From Peribacillus frigoritolerans (GTDB lineage Bacteria > Bacillota > Bacilli > Bacillales > DSM-1321), in the NCBI RefSeq assembly GCF_001636405.1, contig NZ_KV440950.1:1325712-1389711 (forward strand): DNA of 64,000 nucleotides, written 5' to 3'. The translations under genes and the position numbers were made by a program. The notes beneath the pieces were generated by a model. It was given only the letters and a program-made list of their open reading frames with translations, was not told the origin of the DNA and searched no databases. Numbering within the stretch: the first letter of the stretch is position 1; every line of letters starts with the position of its first letter. Below, piece after piece: positions 1 to 8,314 of this stretch.

Positions 1-135
1 AAACCAGGGGACCAATTACGTTTAGAAGTGGAGATTACTCGCTTGAAAGGTCCTATCGGTAAAGGAACAGGAAGGGCCACTGTCGAGGGGGAAACTGTAT
101 GCGAGACAGAGCTCATTTTTGCTTTTGGTGATTGA
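1..135 (+). CDS. fabZ: 3-hydroxyacyl-ACP dehydratase FabZ, C-terminal end (partial)
   Basis: The frame from base 1 is open to the TGA at 133-135 and gives 44 residues, including a [13 protein letters not shown] segment, [11 protein letters not shown] and a final ELIFAFGD. This is the familiar C-terminal part of the hot-dog-fold dehydratase FabZ, which dehydrates beta-hydroxyacyl-ACP in type II fatty acid synthesis in the cytoplasm. The catalytic His and Glu lie upstream, outside the window. The next gene starts almost on its stop codon, so the two may be co-transcribed. Identification is from recalled family sequence and is fairly secure despite the short length. Confidence 0.82.
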   Translation, partial: KPGDQLRLEVEITRLKGPIGKGTGRATVEGETVCETELIFAFGD

Positions 136-136
136 G

Positions 137-556
137 GTGATACCGATAAAAAAAGCTTACGGGTATGTGACAAGAATCAATAATGGTGAAACACAGGTAT
201 TGGTTTTTCAACATCCCATTAAGGAAGCCGGTATACAGATACCCAAGGGAACGGTGAAGCCTCAGGAAGATGCTTACCAAGCAGTCATTAGGGAAATGAA
301 AGAAGAAACAGGTCTGGAAAATTTTCATGTGGAGAAATTAATAACAGAAGATTTTTGGGAGAACGTCGATGGTGCCATACATAATAGATATTTTTATCAA
401 ATAAGTGTATCGAATGTTCCTGATGAATGGGACCATCAGCCGACGGGTGGAGGAGATGAAGCGGGGCTGACATTTCATTTCTTCTGGATTTCATCCGAAC
501 ATGAAGTGCAACTTATCAAAGGGCATGGAGATTATTTAAACCGGATATTTACCTAA
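137..556 (+). CDS. Nudix hydrolase
   Basis: A small Nudix-fold pyrophosphohydrolase of about 139 residues. The Nudix box is complete: G-T-V-K-P-Q-E, seven residues, then REMKEETGL, matching GX5EX7REUXEEXGU, with the glutamates that bind the catalytic divalent metal. The substrate (a nucleoside diphosphate linked to some moiety) cannot be read from sequence. Start choice is uncertain: TTG at 119, GTG at 128 and GTG at 137 are all in frame; GTG 137 is preferred because GGTGA lies just upstream and it barely clears the fabZ stop at 135. A strong terminator follows at 571-612. Confidence 0.8.
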   Translation: MIPIKKAYGYVTRINNGETQVLVFQHPIKEAGIQIPKGTVKPQEDAYQAVIREMKEETGLENFHVEKLITEDFWENVDGAIHNRYFYQISVSNVPDEWDHQPTGGGDEAGLTFHFFWISSEHEVQLIKGHGDYLNRIFT

Positions 557-570
557 CCTGCAGTTTATCA

Positions 571-612
571 CAGCCGGCCAAGATCATTATTGATCTTGGC
601 CGGCTGCTTTTT
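571..612 (+). terminator. Intrinsic terminator after the Nudix gene
   Basis: A 16-bp perfect stem (CAGCCGGCCAAGATCA / TGATCTTGGCCGGCTG) with a TTAT loop is followed by CTTTTT. It closes the fabZ-Nudix unit. The convergent gene ends at 618, but on the minus strand the stem is not followed by a T-run. Confidence 0.93.
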
Positions 613-617
613 AATGA

Positions 618-1199
618 TCAGGTTTGTTTCTCGGTAATGAAAGTTTTTACGGTTGGCGGTTCATATGTAATGAATTGATCAAGAAGTCCATTAGGTTCAA
701 CATCCACCAGCGCCATGGAACGGAATTTTTCATGAAGGAACTGTTCGTCGGCCATATGGTTGAATAAAGCGACCAAGGGATCATAATAGTGATTGATATT
801 TAAGAGTCCGCAAGGTTTTTGATGAAGACCAAGCTGAGCCCAAGTGAAAATCTCAAAGAATTCTTCCAATGTTCCAGGCCCGCCTGGCAAAGCCATGAAC
901 CCATCTGCAAGCTCAGCCATTTTTGCTTTTCTTTCATGCATGGACTCCACGACGATCAGCTCGGTTAAGTTCTTATGTGCTATTTCCTTTTTTTTCAGGA
1001 AATCCGGCATTACGCCAATTACATTTCCGCCTGCTTCCAAGACGGAATCTGCAACTGCACCCATGATTCCTACACTTGATCCTCCATAAACTAGGGTAAT
1101 CTTACGTTTTGCCAGTTCCGCACCCAGTTTTTTAGCCTCTTCTACATAGACAGCAGATGCACCTTTGCTTGATCCACAAAATACAGCTAGACTTTTCAA
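618..1199 (-). CDS. LOG-family (TIGR00730) Rossmann-fold protein, YvdD-like
   Basis: A 193-residue member of the LOG / lysine-decarboxylase-like family, whose characterised members are nucleoside 5'-monophosphate phosphoribohydrolases (cytokinin-activating in plants and some bacteria). Family landmarks are the N-terminal KSLAVFCGSS, the loop VYGGSSVGIMGA, and the hallmark PGGPGTLEEFFE with its catalytic glutamates; an ESMHERKAKM segment also fits. The start chosen is TTG at 1199, because GGGAGATGTG lies just upstream and the family normally begins at this point; the longer open frame to 1244 has no such support. It is divergent from a MazG-like gene; in B. subtilis the corresponding yvdD and yvdC are also neighbours. 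Confidence 0.87.
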   Translation of the reverse strand: MKSLAVFCGSSKGASAVYVEEAKKLGAELAKRKITLVYGGSSVGIMGAVADSVLEAGGNVIGVMPDFLKKKEIAHKNLTELIVVESMHERKAKMAELADGFMALPGGPGTLEEFFEIFTWAQLGLHQKPCGLLNINHYYDPLVALFNHMADEQFLHEKFRSMALVDVEPNGLLDQFITYEPPTVKTFITEKQT

Positions 1200-1297
1200 A
1201 ATATCACATCTCCCATTTAGTAATCTTGCTTTCTTATCATACAAAATTATAGGGGATTTGTTAAACTTGAATGATAAAAAAGGAAGGGTGGATGGAT

Positions 1298-1618
1298 ATG
1301 GACGTCACTGAATTTCAACAATGGGTAAAAGATTATTATGAAGCACGGGGATGGTCAGAATTGGACATTTTCATTCGCATTGGCTTTTTGGCAGAAGAAA
1401 CTGGAGAGGTTGCACGAGCCATTCGCTCCCTTGAGATCGGCAGGGATAGACCTGATGAAATTATTGGTTCGTTTGAAGAGAACATACAGGAGCTAACCGA
1501 AGAGTTGGGAGATGTGTTAGGAAACTTGATTGTGATCGCGAACAAATACAATATCCCCTTGGAGGAAGTGTTCAATGCCCATAAAAAGAAACTATCTGAA
1601 CGCTATAATCAAGCATAA
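1298..1618 (+). CDS. MazG-like nucleotide pyrophosphohydrolase, YvdC-like
   Basis: A single MazG/all-alpha NTP-PPase domain of about 106 residues. The metal-binding signature is visible as FLAEETGEVARAIR (EExxE) and, about 40 residues later, EELGDVLGNLIVIAN (ExxD). Such proteins hydrolyse (d)NTPs to monophosphate and pyrophosphate and act in nucleotide-pool housecleaning. ATG 1298 is chosen because AGGAAGGG (1281-1288) is at good spacing; ATG 1292 and the upstream ATG 1271 are alternatives. Divergent from the LOG-family gene with about 100 bp between the starts. Confidence 0.85.
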   Translation: MDVTEFQQWVKDYYEARGWSELDIFIRIGFLAEETGEVARAIRSLEIGRDRPDEIIGSFEENIQELTEELGDVLGNLIVIANKYNIPLEEVFNAHKKKLSERYNQA

Positions 1619-1673
1619 GTTTTTTCTCGTGTGAACAAAAAGTTTGCCTACATAATTTCAGTAAACCAGTGAA

Positions 1674-1700
1674 AGAGCTGTGACTATCAGCTCTTTTTCT
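1674..1700 (+). terminator. Intrinsic terminator after the MazG-like gene
   Basis: AGAGCTG stem, seven-base loop, CAGCTCT, then TTTTTCT. Its layout resembles a recurrent AGCTG...GCAGCT-TTTTCTTATGG element found at 6851, 11215, 16895 and 20021. Confidence 0.8.
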
Positions 1701-1813
1701 TATGGGGCAAACGATAGTCCATCATCCCACTTTATTCCTTAAAAAGAAATACTTTCAGCCTTTTATCCCCCTCCATTAATAAAGAATTCACAAAATATGG
1801 GTAGTATGCGCGA

Positions 1814-1869
1814 TTGAGATTGGATTTTATTGGGTATACACTTGGATTAAAGGAATGAACGTTCATTCC
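1814..1869 (+). promoter_or_regulatory. Promoter and palindromic operator upstream of the TetR gene
   Basis: A possible -35 TTGAGA (1814) and -10 TACACT (1837, 17-bp spacer) are followed by the perfect palindrome GGAATGAACGTTCATTCC at 1852-1869, just ahead of the repressor gene. The same palindrome occurs before the P450 gene at 2491. This sequence agrees with the 20-bp Bm3R1 operator I recall from B. megaterium, so autoregulation is expected. Confidence 0.82.
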
Positions 1870-1897
1870 GCATCTTTTGAAAAAAGGGGGGATCATT

Positions 1898-2473
1898 ATG
1901 ATCACGGCAGCAAATAAACGAGACAGTATAGTAAAAAGCGCTTTAGTGCTTTTCGCAGAACGGGGATATGATGCGACGACGATTCCGATGATTGCTGCAT
2001 CGGCAGGAGTTGGAGCGGGTACCATTTATCGTTATTTCGAGAATAAGGAAGTGCTGGGCAACAAGATCTTTCAAGAGTACTTGGATATTTTCACTGAAAC
2101 GGTCAAGAATGGATTTCCTCATGATGATTCAATTCGCACGCAGTTTCACCATATTTTTAAAACGATGGTTCACTTTACAACCGAGCAGGACCAAGCTCTT
2201 TATTTTATTAAAATCCATAGTGGGGCCCATTTTTTAAATGAAGATAGTCATGCCAGCTTTCAAGGGCTATTGAATATATTCAAAAACTTCTTTGATTCAG
2301 GAAAAGAGAAAAAAGAAATTAAGGAGCTTCCTTCTTCAGCTTTGATTGCCATCATTTACGGAGCTTTTCTTGAGCTTGAGCGACTTGTACGCATCGGGGA
2401 GTTAGAACCTGACCCAAAACTTTTGGCAGATGTGGAAGAAAGCTTTTGGGATGCAGTGCGATTGCATGTTTAA
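1898..2473 (+). CDS. TetR-family repressor of the P450 gene, Bm3R1/FatR-like
   Basis: A 191-residue TetR regulator. An N-terminal helix-turn-helix (about residues 5-50) contains LFAERGYDATTIPMIAASAG, then VGAGTIYRYFENKEVL, the typical TetR recognition-helix region; the rest is an all-alpha ligand/dimerisation domain. ATG 1898 is chosen for its GGGGGGATC ribosome site; a TTG at 1877 is also in frame. It lies between two copies of one palindrome, one before itself and one before the downstream CYP102A gene. Known homologues (Bm3R1 in B. megaterium, FatR in B. subtilis) repress such P450 genes and are released by fatty acids or related hydrophobic inducers. That function is inferred from context and family. 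Confidence 0.88.
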   Translation: MITAANKRDSIVKSALVLFAERGYDATTIPMIAASAGVGAGTIYRYFENKEVLGNKIFQEYLDIFTETVKNGFPHDDSIRTQFHHIFKTMVHFTTEQDQALYFIKIHSGAHFLNEDSHASFQGLLNIFKNFFDSGKEKKEIKELPSSALIAIIYGAFLELERLVRIGELEPDPKLLADVEESFWDAVRLHV

Positions 2474-2510
2474 GACACTTTCAATATAAACGGAATGAAC
2501 GTTCATTCCG
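2462..2510 (+). promoter_or_regulatory. P450 promoter with 20-bp Bm3R1-type operator
   Basis: TTGCAT (2462) and TATAAA (2485) are separated by exactly 17 bp. The perfect 20-bp palindrome CGGAATGAACGTTCATTCCG at 2491-2510 begins immediately after the -10 box, so bound repressor would block promoter escape. The -35 box overlaps the last codons of the repressor gene. Confidence 0.85.
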
Positions 2511-2542
2511 CAATTTAACTATCGTAAAGAGGTGCTAATAAA

Positions 2543-5500
2543 ATGGAAAATACAACTCAGTTTCCACAGCCAAAGACATATGGCCCCCTAGGCAGCCTGC
2601 CTATCATTGATAAGGATAAGCCGCTTCAGTCTTTCATGAAGCTGGCACGAGAACTTGGGCCGATTTTTCAGTTTCAATTTCCGGGGCGAATCACTACATT
2701 CGTCTCCAGTGCTGCCCTCGCTAAAGAAATATGTGATGAAACTAGATTTGATAAGAAAGTCGGTCCAGCCCTGCAGAAAGTGAGGGCGTTTGGCGGTGAT
2801 GGTCTCTTCACAAGTGAAACGAAGGAACCGAATTGGAAAAAGGCCCATAACATCCTGCTGCCCAGCTTTAGCCAGCAGGCAATGAAGGGCTATCATGCCA
2901 AAATGGTGGATCTTGCTACCCAACTCATTCAAAAATGGGCTCGCCTGAATCCGGCTGATGAGATAGATGTTCCTGAAGATATGACACGATTGACCTTGGA
3001 TACGATCGGACTATGCGGGTTCAATTACCGCTTTAACAGTTTTTATCGGGAGACCACCCATCCATTCGTCAACAGTATGGTGCGTGCGTTGGATGAAGCA
3101 ATGAGCCAAACGCAGCGGCTTGGCATCCAAGATAAACTGATGATCAAGTCTAAAAAACAATTCAGGGAAGACATTCAATATATGTTCTCTCTAGTGGATG
3201 AATTGATTGCCGAACGAAAACAAAATGGCGATCACGGAGAAGATGACCTTCTTTCCCATATGTTGAAAGGAGTCGATCCTGAAACGGGCGCATCACTGGA
3301 TGATGAAAATATTCGTTTCCAAATCATTACCTTTTTAATAGCTGGGCATGAAACGACGAGCGGTCTCCTATCGTTCGCCATCTATTTCCTCATGAATAAC
3401 AGAGACAAGTTAAAAAAAGCGCAGCAAGAAGTCGATGAAGTGCTGGGTGATGATGTTCCTGATTACAAACAAGTGAAAAAGCTGAAATATGTCCGGATGG
3501 TGCTGAATGAAACGCTTCGTCTGTGGCCGACAGCTCCGTCGTTTTCCGTATATGCAAAAGAAGATACCATGCTGGACGGAAAATACAATGTGAAGAAAGA
3601 TGATGTGTTCTCGCTGCTCATTCCCGAGCTTCACCGTGATCCATCCGTTTGGGGTGATGACGTTGAATCGTTCATTCCTGAGCGGTTCGAGGATTTGGAT
3701 TCCATCCCTTATCATGCGTATAAACCGTTTGGAAACGGGCAGCGCGCCTGTATCGGACAGCAGTTTGCCCTTCATGAAGCGACACTGGTGCTTGGCATGG
3801 TTTTACAGCACTTTGACCTGATCGATCATGAAGAATATAAATTGGAAGTCAAAGAAACATTGACTCTTAAACCGGACGGATTGACCATGCGCGTTTCACC
3901 GAGGAAGCCGGCGATGTCGTTTACCGTTGCTTCTTCAGAACCAAAGTCTCCGGAAAAAGGTGCCGCGGTATCTCCAACTGAATCAGTACATGGAACACCA
4001 TTACTCGTCCTGTTTGGATCAAACATGGGAACAGCGGAAGGGATTGCTCGCGACCTTGCCGAAACAGGGAAGCGGCAAGGCTTCCATGCCGAAGTTGCCC
4101 CTTTAAATGATTACACCGATCGGCTTCCAAAAGAAGGAGCTGTTCTCATAGTCTCGGCATCCTATAATGGAAATCCCCCTGATAATGCAGGTGACTTCAT
4201 TTCATGGCTGAAGGAAAACCATGATGGCACATTGGATGGTGTTCACTATGCGGTCTTCGGCTGCGGGGACCGCAATTGGGCCAATACGTACCAACGCATT
4301 CCAAACCTCATTGATGAGCGGCTGGAACAAAAAGGAGCAGTGCGGCTGACAGAAACAGGCTATGGGGATGCAAGCGATGACTTTGAAGGGGATTACGAGA
4401 AATGGACAGAAGCCCTTTGGCCGAATCTTGCCGAAGCCCTGAACATTGAAGTGAATAAGAATGATCGGGAAGTCAGCTCGATTACGATGAACTTCGTAAG
4501 TGATGTGAGCGGCACACCGCTTGCCCGCACCCATCATGCATTTACATCCATTGTAAAAAGGAATACTGAATTACAGCATGAAGATAGCGGAAGAAGTACA
4601 CGGCATATCGAATTAACGCTGCCAGAGGGAATACATTATCAGGAAGGCGATCATCTCGGGGTGCTTCCGCAAAATCCAGCGGAACTTGTCGAGCGAGTGC
4701 TCGGTCGATTTAACCTAAACGGCCAAGATTACGTGAATCTGACTGGGGATTCCGGAAAAGCTGCCCATCTTCCTACAGGAAAACCGGTAAAACTGGAAGA
4801 GTTACTATCAAACCATGTGGAGTTCCAAGAACCCGCCACCCGGTCTCAAATACGGGCGCTTGCCACTCATACGGTATGTCCTCCACATGTAAAAGAACTT
4901 GAAGATCTTCTATTGGATAATACCTATAAACAAGAAATCCTGAACAAGCGCATAACCATGCTTGACCTAATCGAAAAGTATCTTGCATGTGAAATCCCGT
5001 TTGAACGTTTCCTGGCTTTACTGCCACCTTTAAAAGCAAGATACTACTCCATCTCAAGCTCACCACTCCACAACGAAGGAGAAGCAAGCATCACCGTAAG
5101 CGTCGTCCGTGGAGAAGCTTTGAGCGGCAACGGGAAATACAAAGGAATTGCATCGAATTATTTGGCAGAACGCTCCCCAGGAGACAAAATAGCCTGCTTT
5201 ATCAATACGCCGCAATCCAACTTCCAGCTGCCAAAGCAAACAGGAAAACCAATCATCATGATCGGCCCTGGAACAGGCATTGCACCATTCAGGGGATTCA
5301 TACAATCACGTCGCGCTTTAAAAGAAAAAGGTGAAACGCTAGGGACGGCCCACCTCTACTTTGGATGCCGTAATCCGGAACACGATTTCCTCTATCAAGA
5401 AGAACTCGTCCAAGCCGAACAAGAGGGCCTTGTAACACTGCACACCGCTTACTCCAGATGTCCCGGTCAAGAAAAAACATATGTCCAGAACCGATTGGCG

Positions 5501-5713
5501 GAAAACGCCCATGACATCCTTCCTTTATTAAAAGAAGAAGGAGGACACCTATACATCTGCGGAGACGGAAGCAAAATGGCGCCAGATGTTGAACGAACCA
5601 TAATTGACAGCTATATGCATATCTATCAAACACAAAGAGAAGAAGCCACAGAATGGCTGCAATCATTAGAAGAGAATGGCAGATATGCGAAAGATGTTTG
5701 GGCAGGAGCATAA
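2543..5713 (+). CDS. Self-sufficient cytochrome P450 / NADPH-P450 reductase (CYP102A family)
   Basis: A 1056-residue fusion, close in length to P450 BM3 (1049). Domains in order: heme P450 (1 to about 470) with I-helix AGHETTSG at 267-274, ETLRLWP containing ExxR, and heme loop [10 protein letters not shown] with Cys403; FMN flavodoxin domain starting near [13 protein letters not shown] at about 487; FAD/NADPH reductase with RYYSISSSP near 833, [12 protein letters not shown] near 907 and a near-terminal Trp1053. Such enzymes hydroxylate medium/long-chain fatty acids at sub-terminal carbons with NADPH and O2. Phe89 matches BM3 Phe87 and Arg49 matches Arg47, while the BM3 Tyr51 position appears to be Phe53. 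The upstream TetR gene and operator indicate fatty-acid-type induction. Confidence 0.97.
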   Translation: MENTTQFPQPKTYGPLGSLPIIDKDKPLQSFMKLARELGPIFQFQFPGRITTFVSSAALAKEICDETRFDKKVGPALQKVRAFGGDGLFTSETKEPNWKKAHNILLPSFSQQAMKGYHAKMVDLATQLIQKWARLNPADEIDVPEDMTRLTLDTIGLCGFNYRFNSFYRETTHPFVNSMVRALDEAMSQTQRLGIQDKLMIKSKKQFREDIQYMFSLVDELIAERKQNGDHGEDDLLSHMLKGVDPETGASLDDENIRFQIITFLIAGHETTSGLLSFAIYFLMNNRDKLKKAQQEVDEVLGDDVPDYKQVKKLKYVRMVLNETLRLWPTAPSFSVYAKEDTMLDGKYNVKKDDVFSLLIPELHRDPSVWGDDVESFIPERFEDLDSIPYHAYKPFGNGQRACIGQQFALHEATLVLGMVLQHFDLIDHEEYKLEVKETLTLKPDGLTMRVSPRKPAMSFTVASSEPKSPEKGAAVSPTESVHGTPLLVLFGSNMGTAEGIARDLAETGKRQGFHAEVAPLNDYTDRLPKEGAVLIVSASYNGNPPDNAGDFISWLKENHDGTLDGVHYAVFGCGDRNWANTYQRIPNLIDERLEQKGAVRLTETGYGDASDDFEGDYEKWTEALWPNLAEALNIEVNKNDREVSSITMNFVSDVSGTPLARTHHAFTSIVKRNTELQHEDSGRSTRHIELTLPEGIHYQEGDHLGVLPQNPAELVERVLGRFNLNGQDYVNLTGDSGKAAHLPTGKPVKLEELLSNHVEFQEPATRSQIRALATHTVCPPHVKELEDLLLDNTYKQEILNKRITMLDLIEKYLACEIPFERFLALLPPLKARYYSISSSPLHNEGEASITVSVVRGEALSGNGKYKGIASNYLAERSPGDKIACFINTPQSNFQLPKQTGKPIIMIGPGTGIAPFRGFIQSRRALKEKGETLGTAHLYFGCRNPEHDFLYQEELVQAEQEGLVTLHTAYSRCPGQEKTYVQNRLAENAHDILPLLKEEGGHLYICGDGSKMAPDVERTIIDSYMHIYQTQREEATEWLQSLEENGRYAKDVWAGA

Positions 5714-5721
5714 ATAAGAAG

Positions 5722-5754
5722 AGCAGCGATCCTTAAAGGAATCGCTGCTTTCTT
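5722..5754 (+). terminator. Intrinsic terminator after the P450 gene
   Basis: AGCAGCGATCC ... GGAATCGCTGCT stem with one bulged base, followed by TTTCTT; it ends the P450 transcript. Confidence 0.85.
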
Positions 5755-5763
5755 GATGAAAAT

Positions 5764-6075
5764 ACGAACTTACGAGTAAATCGCGGAAACTCACGAGTAA
5801 AGCTCGAATTCAAGAGTAAAACAGCAAAACTCACGAGTAAATAGTGCAAATTCACGAGTAAATCGCGGAAACTCACGAGTAAAACAGCAAAACTCACGAG
5901 TAAAGTGCGAATTCACGAGTAAAACAGCGAAATTCTAGAGTAAATCGCTCAAATTTTCGAATATATCGCTCAAATTCTTGAATATATCGCTCAAATTCAA
6001 GAATAAAATCAAACCCTCGAGTAAAGTGGGAACTCACGAGTAAAACAGCGAAATTCTCGAGTATATTGCTCAAAC
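5764..6075. repeat. Tandem array of about 15 degenerate ~21-bp units with core ACTCACGAGTAAA
   Basis: GAGTAAA recurs near 5774, 5795, 5814, 5835, 5856, 5877, 5898, 5917 and 5938, i.e. every 19-21 bp. More degenerate units of the TTCGAATATATCGC and CGAGTAAA kind follow to about 6065. The core ACTC-AC-GAGT is an imperfect inverted repeat and the inter-core bases alternate between variants (TCGCGGAA, ACAGCAAA, GTGCGAA). The block fills the whole gap between the P450 terminator and the next gene and encodes nothing obvious. It is not CRISPR-like: there are no distinct spacers. Confidence 0.85.
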
Positions 6076-6144
6076 TTTAAAGGGGCAGGTTTCAATAAAA
6101 AGTTGAAGAATATATAGAATGAACGGGAGGTGTATGGGAGGAAA

Positions 6145-6831
6145 ATGAAGATAATGGAACTGCCAATTGAATTTGAATTTAATGGACAAAAAAATCATAT
6201 TAATCCTAGCTTGATTATTTCAAAGGATGAACTAACCTTGGTCGATACAGGGTATCCAAATTTTTTACCATTCATTGAAAATGAATTTTTAAAAAATGGT
6301 TATGACATGAAGAAGTTAAAGAATATTATCATTACTCATTATGATATTGATCATATAGGCTCCTTATATGATTTTAAGGAAAAGTATCCCCACATTAACC
6401 TGATTGCAAGTGAAGTGGAGTCAAAATATGTTAGTGGTGAAATGAAGTCAGAGAGGTTGGTTCAGGCCGAAGAAATGCTGGAAAATATGCCAATTCAAGA
6501 AATCGAATTCGGGAAATGGTTTATCCAACAATTAAAGAATTTAAAGCATGTTTCAATTGATGAAAAGGTACATGATGGTGATTGGATTTTGGATAACGAA
6601 TGTAGAGTAGTAGCAACACCGGGACATACTTCAGGTCATATTTCATTATATTTTCCACGTTTAAAAAGTGTAATAGCAGGTGATGCAGCTGTTATAGAGA
6701 ATCGTGAATTGGTCATTGCCAATCCGCACTTTTGTTTAAATGTCGAGAAAGCAGAACAGTCTTTAAGAAAGATTAAGGATCTACAAGCTGAAAACTACTA
6801 CTGTTATCATGGCGGGACATTCACTTTATAA
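6145..6831 (+). CDS. MBL-fold metallo-hydrolase
   Basis: About 228 residues of metallo-beta-lactamase fold. The metal-binding motif reads IITHYDIDHIG, i.e. HxDxDH rather than the usual HxHxDH, a variant I recall from other Bacillus members. Further landmarks are LTLVDTGYPNF, VATPGHTSGHISLY (third metal-site His), AGDAAV (bridging Asp) and a C-terminal YCYHGG. Members hydrolyse varied esters and thioesters; no substrate can be assigned. Start is ambiguous: ATG 6145 follows GGGAGG closely, GTG 6130 and ATG 6154 are in frame too. It stands alone between the repeat array and a terminator-like repeat. Confidence 0.82.
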   Translation: MKIMELPIEFEFNGQKNHINPSLIISKDELTLVDTGYPNFLPFIENEFLKNGYDMKKLKNIIITHYDIDHIGSLYDFKEKYPHINLIASEVESKYVSGEMKSERLVQAEEMLENMPIQEIEFGKWFIQQLKNLKHVSIDEKVHDGDWILDNECRVVATPGHTSGHISLYFPRLKSVIAGDAAVIENRELVIANPHFCLNVEKAEQSLRKIKDLQAENYYCYHGGTFTL

Positions 6832-6850
6832 TGGAGTTTTGCTTATAATT

Positions 6851-6878
6851 GGAGCTGTCTTTAAAGGCAGCTTTTTCT
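6851..6878 (+). terminator. AGCTG/CAGCT terminator-like repeat element
   Basis: GGAGCTGTCTTTAAAGGCAGC followed by TTTTTCT; probably terminates the MBL gene. One of several near-identical hairpins in the 6-20 kb stretch. Confidence 0.75.
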
Positions 6879-6926
6879 AATGTGTTTGAAGTATTTATTG
6901 CGGGTGGTGTCAGCTTCGCTTATACA

Positions 6927-6954
6927 GAAAAAACCGAACTTCTTACAGTTCGGT
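6927..6954 (-). terminator. Minus-strand terminator after the 7.0-7.5 kb gene
   Basis: Read on the minus strand: ACCGAACT, six-base loop, AGTTCGGT, then TTTTTT. Correctly placed beyond the stop of the minus-strand gene ending at 7010. Confidence 0.85.
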
Positions 6955-7009
6955 CAAGCAAAGGTGTGGAATATAACCCTTGAATGAATTTTTATAGAAT
7001 CATAATATC

Positions 7010-7552
7010 TTAATAATTCTGCTGTTCACTTCCAACAGGAAATGAAACCCCCATAGATCGTAAAGCTTCTTTTGCTTGATTTAAATAGGATTCTGCTTGT
7101 TCTTGCCATTTGATAATCACTTTAATGAAGGCTATATAATTAGGGCTTGCATTTTCCTCCATTATCTTTAATCCTTCACGTACTTTTTTATCTTGGGTTT
7201 CAGCATTCACTATACAAGCTGTCATTGTTTCTACAATGGTTTGCTGTTGCTCACCATTTTTTAGCCTTTGGGCTGACCCCACTGCGGTTACACGGTGATA
7301 TGATGCCGGGATTAGATGGTTATGCATCTCACGACTTCCTTTTAAATTTTTGGTTTCTGGTATATGGAAAAGCTCACTGCTCATAGCACATACCATTTCT
7401 TCAGCATATAGACTTTGGTGCAACATATATAATATAGGTTCCCAGTTGTTTACTCGATAATAATAATCATTCGGATACAAAAAAAACATCTCCTCTTTCA
7501 ACATTTTATTGTTATCATTTAGGATCGAAATGAATGAAATTGTATTTTCCAT
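7010..7552 (-). CDS. Uncharacterised protein, 180 aa
   Basis: An intact 180-residue ORF with its own downstream terminator. I do not recognise the family. It looks soluble and mainly alpha-helical, with YYYRVNNWEP near the N-terminus, a central HNHLIPASYHRVTAVGSAQ and a helical C-terminal half (WQEQAESYLNQAKEALRSMG). No signal peptide, membrane segment or obvious metal motif beyond scattered His is visible. Coding looks real because the frame is long, codon use matches the neighbours and the terminator fits. Confidence 0.7.
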   Translation of the reverse strand: MENTISFISILNDNNKMLKEEMFFLYPNDYYYRVNNWEPILYMLHQSLYAEEMVCAMSSELFHIPETKNLKGSREMHNHLIPASYHRVTAVGSAQRLKNGEQQQTIVETMTACIVNAETQDKKVREGLKIMEENASPNYIAFIKVIIKWQEQAESYLNQAKEALRSMGVSFPVGSEQQNY

Positions 7553-7742
7553 CTTATGTTTATGAATGTTGTCCAGTTCAAATAATATTGCAGAGGTTAC
7601 ATGGATAACTGATTCGTGAATGTCAAATTAAAAATGTAACTTTACCACCTTGGAGATGGAAACTTTTGCTGTCATTTTCCTGATTGGAGCATAAGATGAT
7701 ATAGCCCATTTATTCCTCATTAAAATTAAGGAGATGTTATAT

Positions 7743-7853
7743 TTGTCAGGTTGTGAACAGGGTTTTGATCGCGGGTTTGGATTTGGTGGAGGTTTCGCCT
7801 TAATAGTCGTTTTGTTTATACTCTTAATCATTGTTGGAAGTAGTTGTTTTTAA
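7743..7853 (+). CDS. YjcZ-type tiny sporulation membrane protein
   Basis: A 36-residue ORF with a TTG start and a good AAGGAGATG ribosome site six bases upstream. The sequence has a Gly/Phe-rich stretch (RGFGFGGGFA) followed by one hydrophobic helix, ALIVVLFILLIIVGSS. This is the signature of the YjcZ / tiny-TM family (TIGR01732) found in many copies in spore formers and usually expressed during sporulation; membrane insertion is expected. The molecular role is unknown. A hairpin at 7893-7916 follows. Confidence 0.88.
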   Translation: MSGCEQGFDRGFGFGGGFALIVVLFILLIIVGSSCF

Positions 7854-7892
7854 GGCGGGAAAGAGCGGCTTCTGCTAAAAAAAGCATAAAAT

Positions 7893-7916
7893 AGCCCGAC
7901 CTTTATTGGTCGGGCT
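7893..7916. terminator. Hairpin, probable terminator
   Basis: AGCCCGACC-TTTATT-GGTCGGGCT perfect stem. There is no T-run on the plus side; on the minus side it is followed by ATTTTATGC, so direction is uncertain. Confidence 0.55.
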
Positions 7917-7965
7917 CCAAATGTAGATAATTAAGTCTGTCTGTAATTATTAAAAAACGTTCGGA

Positions 7966-8076
7966 GTTGATTTCAGAAATCCGCTCCCTTTCCACCGACT
8001 GTCTGCCAAGCCTCCTCACCGCAAGCGGCTGTGGGGTCTCGGCTAGCCAGTTATTCGGCAGGAGTGTTGCAAATTC
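7966..8076 (-). repeat. Degenerate copy of the ~125-bp GC-rich dispersed repeat
   Basis: Contains recognisable but decayed parts (CCACCGACTGTCTGCC, CCTCACCGCAAGCGGCTGTGGGGTCTC, CGGCAGGAGTGT) of the element seen intact at 48106. Orientation is reversed relative to that copy. No gene lies in 7920-8314; it holds this copy and the next. Confidence 0.65.
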
Positions 8077-8181
8077 CTCATAAGGATAAACGGGTCTTCA
8101 TTTGAATGGTCCGGGGTGAGACCATTCCGGAGATTTGCAGGCTAACTCGATAATAATCAAGTTGTCAAAACTTGAACATTT

Positions 8182-8289
8182 ATTTCCACTCTAGGCATTC
8201 GCTTTCGGCGGGTGGCTCGCCCTCGGCTGGGGATCTCCTTAATACTCGATTTTCTCGCAGGAGTCTCGAACCTTCCGATCCAATCAACT
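8182..8289 (-). repeat. Second partly decayed copy of the ~125-bp repeat
   Basis: TTTCCACTCTAGGCATTCGC ... GGTGGCTCGCCCTCGGCTGGGG ... CGCAGGAGTCTCGAACCTTC ... CCAATCAAC, the reverse complement of the canonical element with several substitutions. Confidence 0.8.
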
Positions 8290-8314
8290 AGAATGTTTTT
8301 TTACTAGACTTAAA

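Noticed and set aside
2588..5711. Several 60-140-codon antisense ORFs within the P450 gene
   Set aside because: Shadows of a strongly coding plus-strand frame; none has a good ribosome site or protein-like pattern.
5764..6075. CRISPR array
   Set aside because: Period is only ~21 bp, units are degenerate, there are no unique spacers of constant length and no cas genes.
7966..8289. Rho-dependent or attenuator RNA before the MocR gene
   Set aside because: The GC-rich blocks are copies of the dispersed 125-bp repeat located downstream of the gene, not in its leader.
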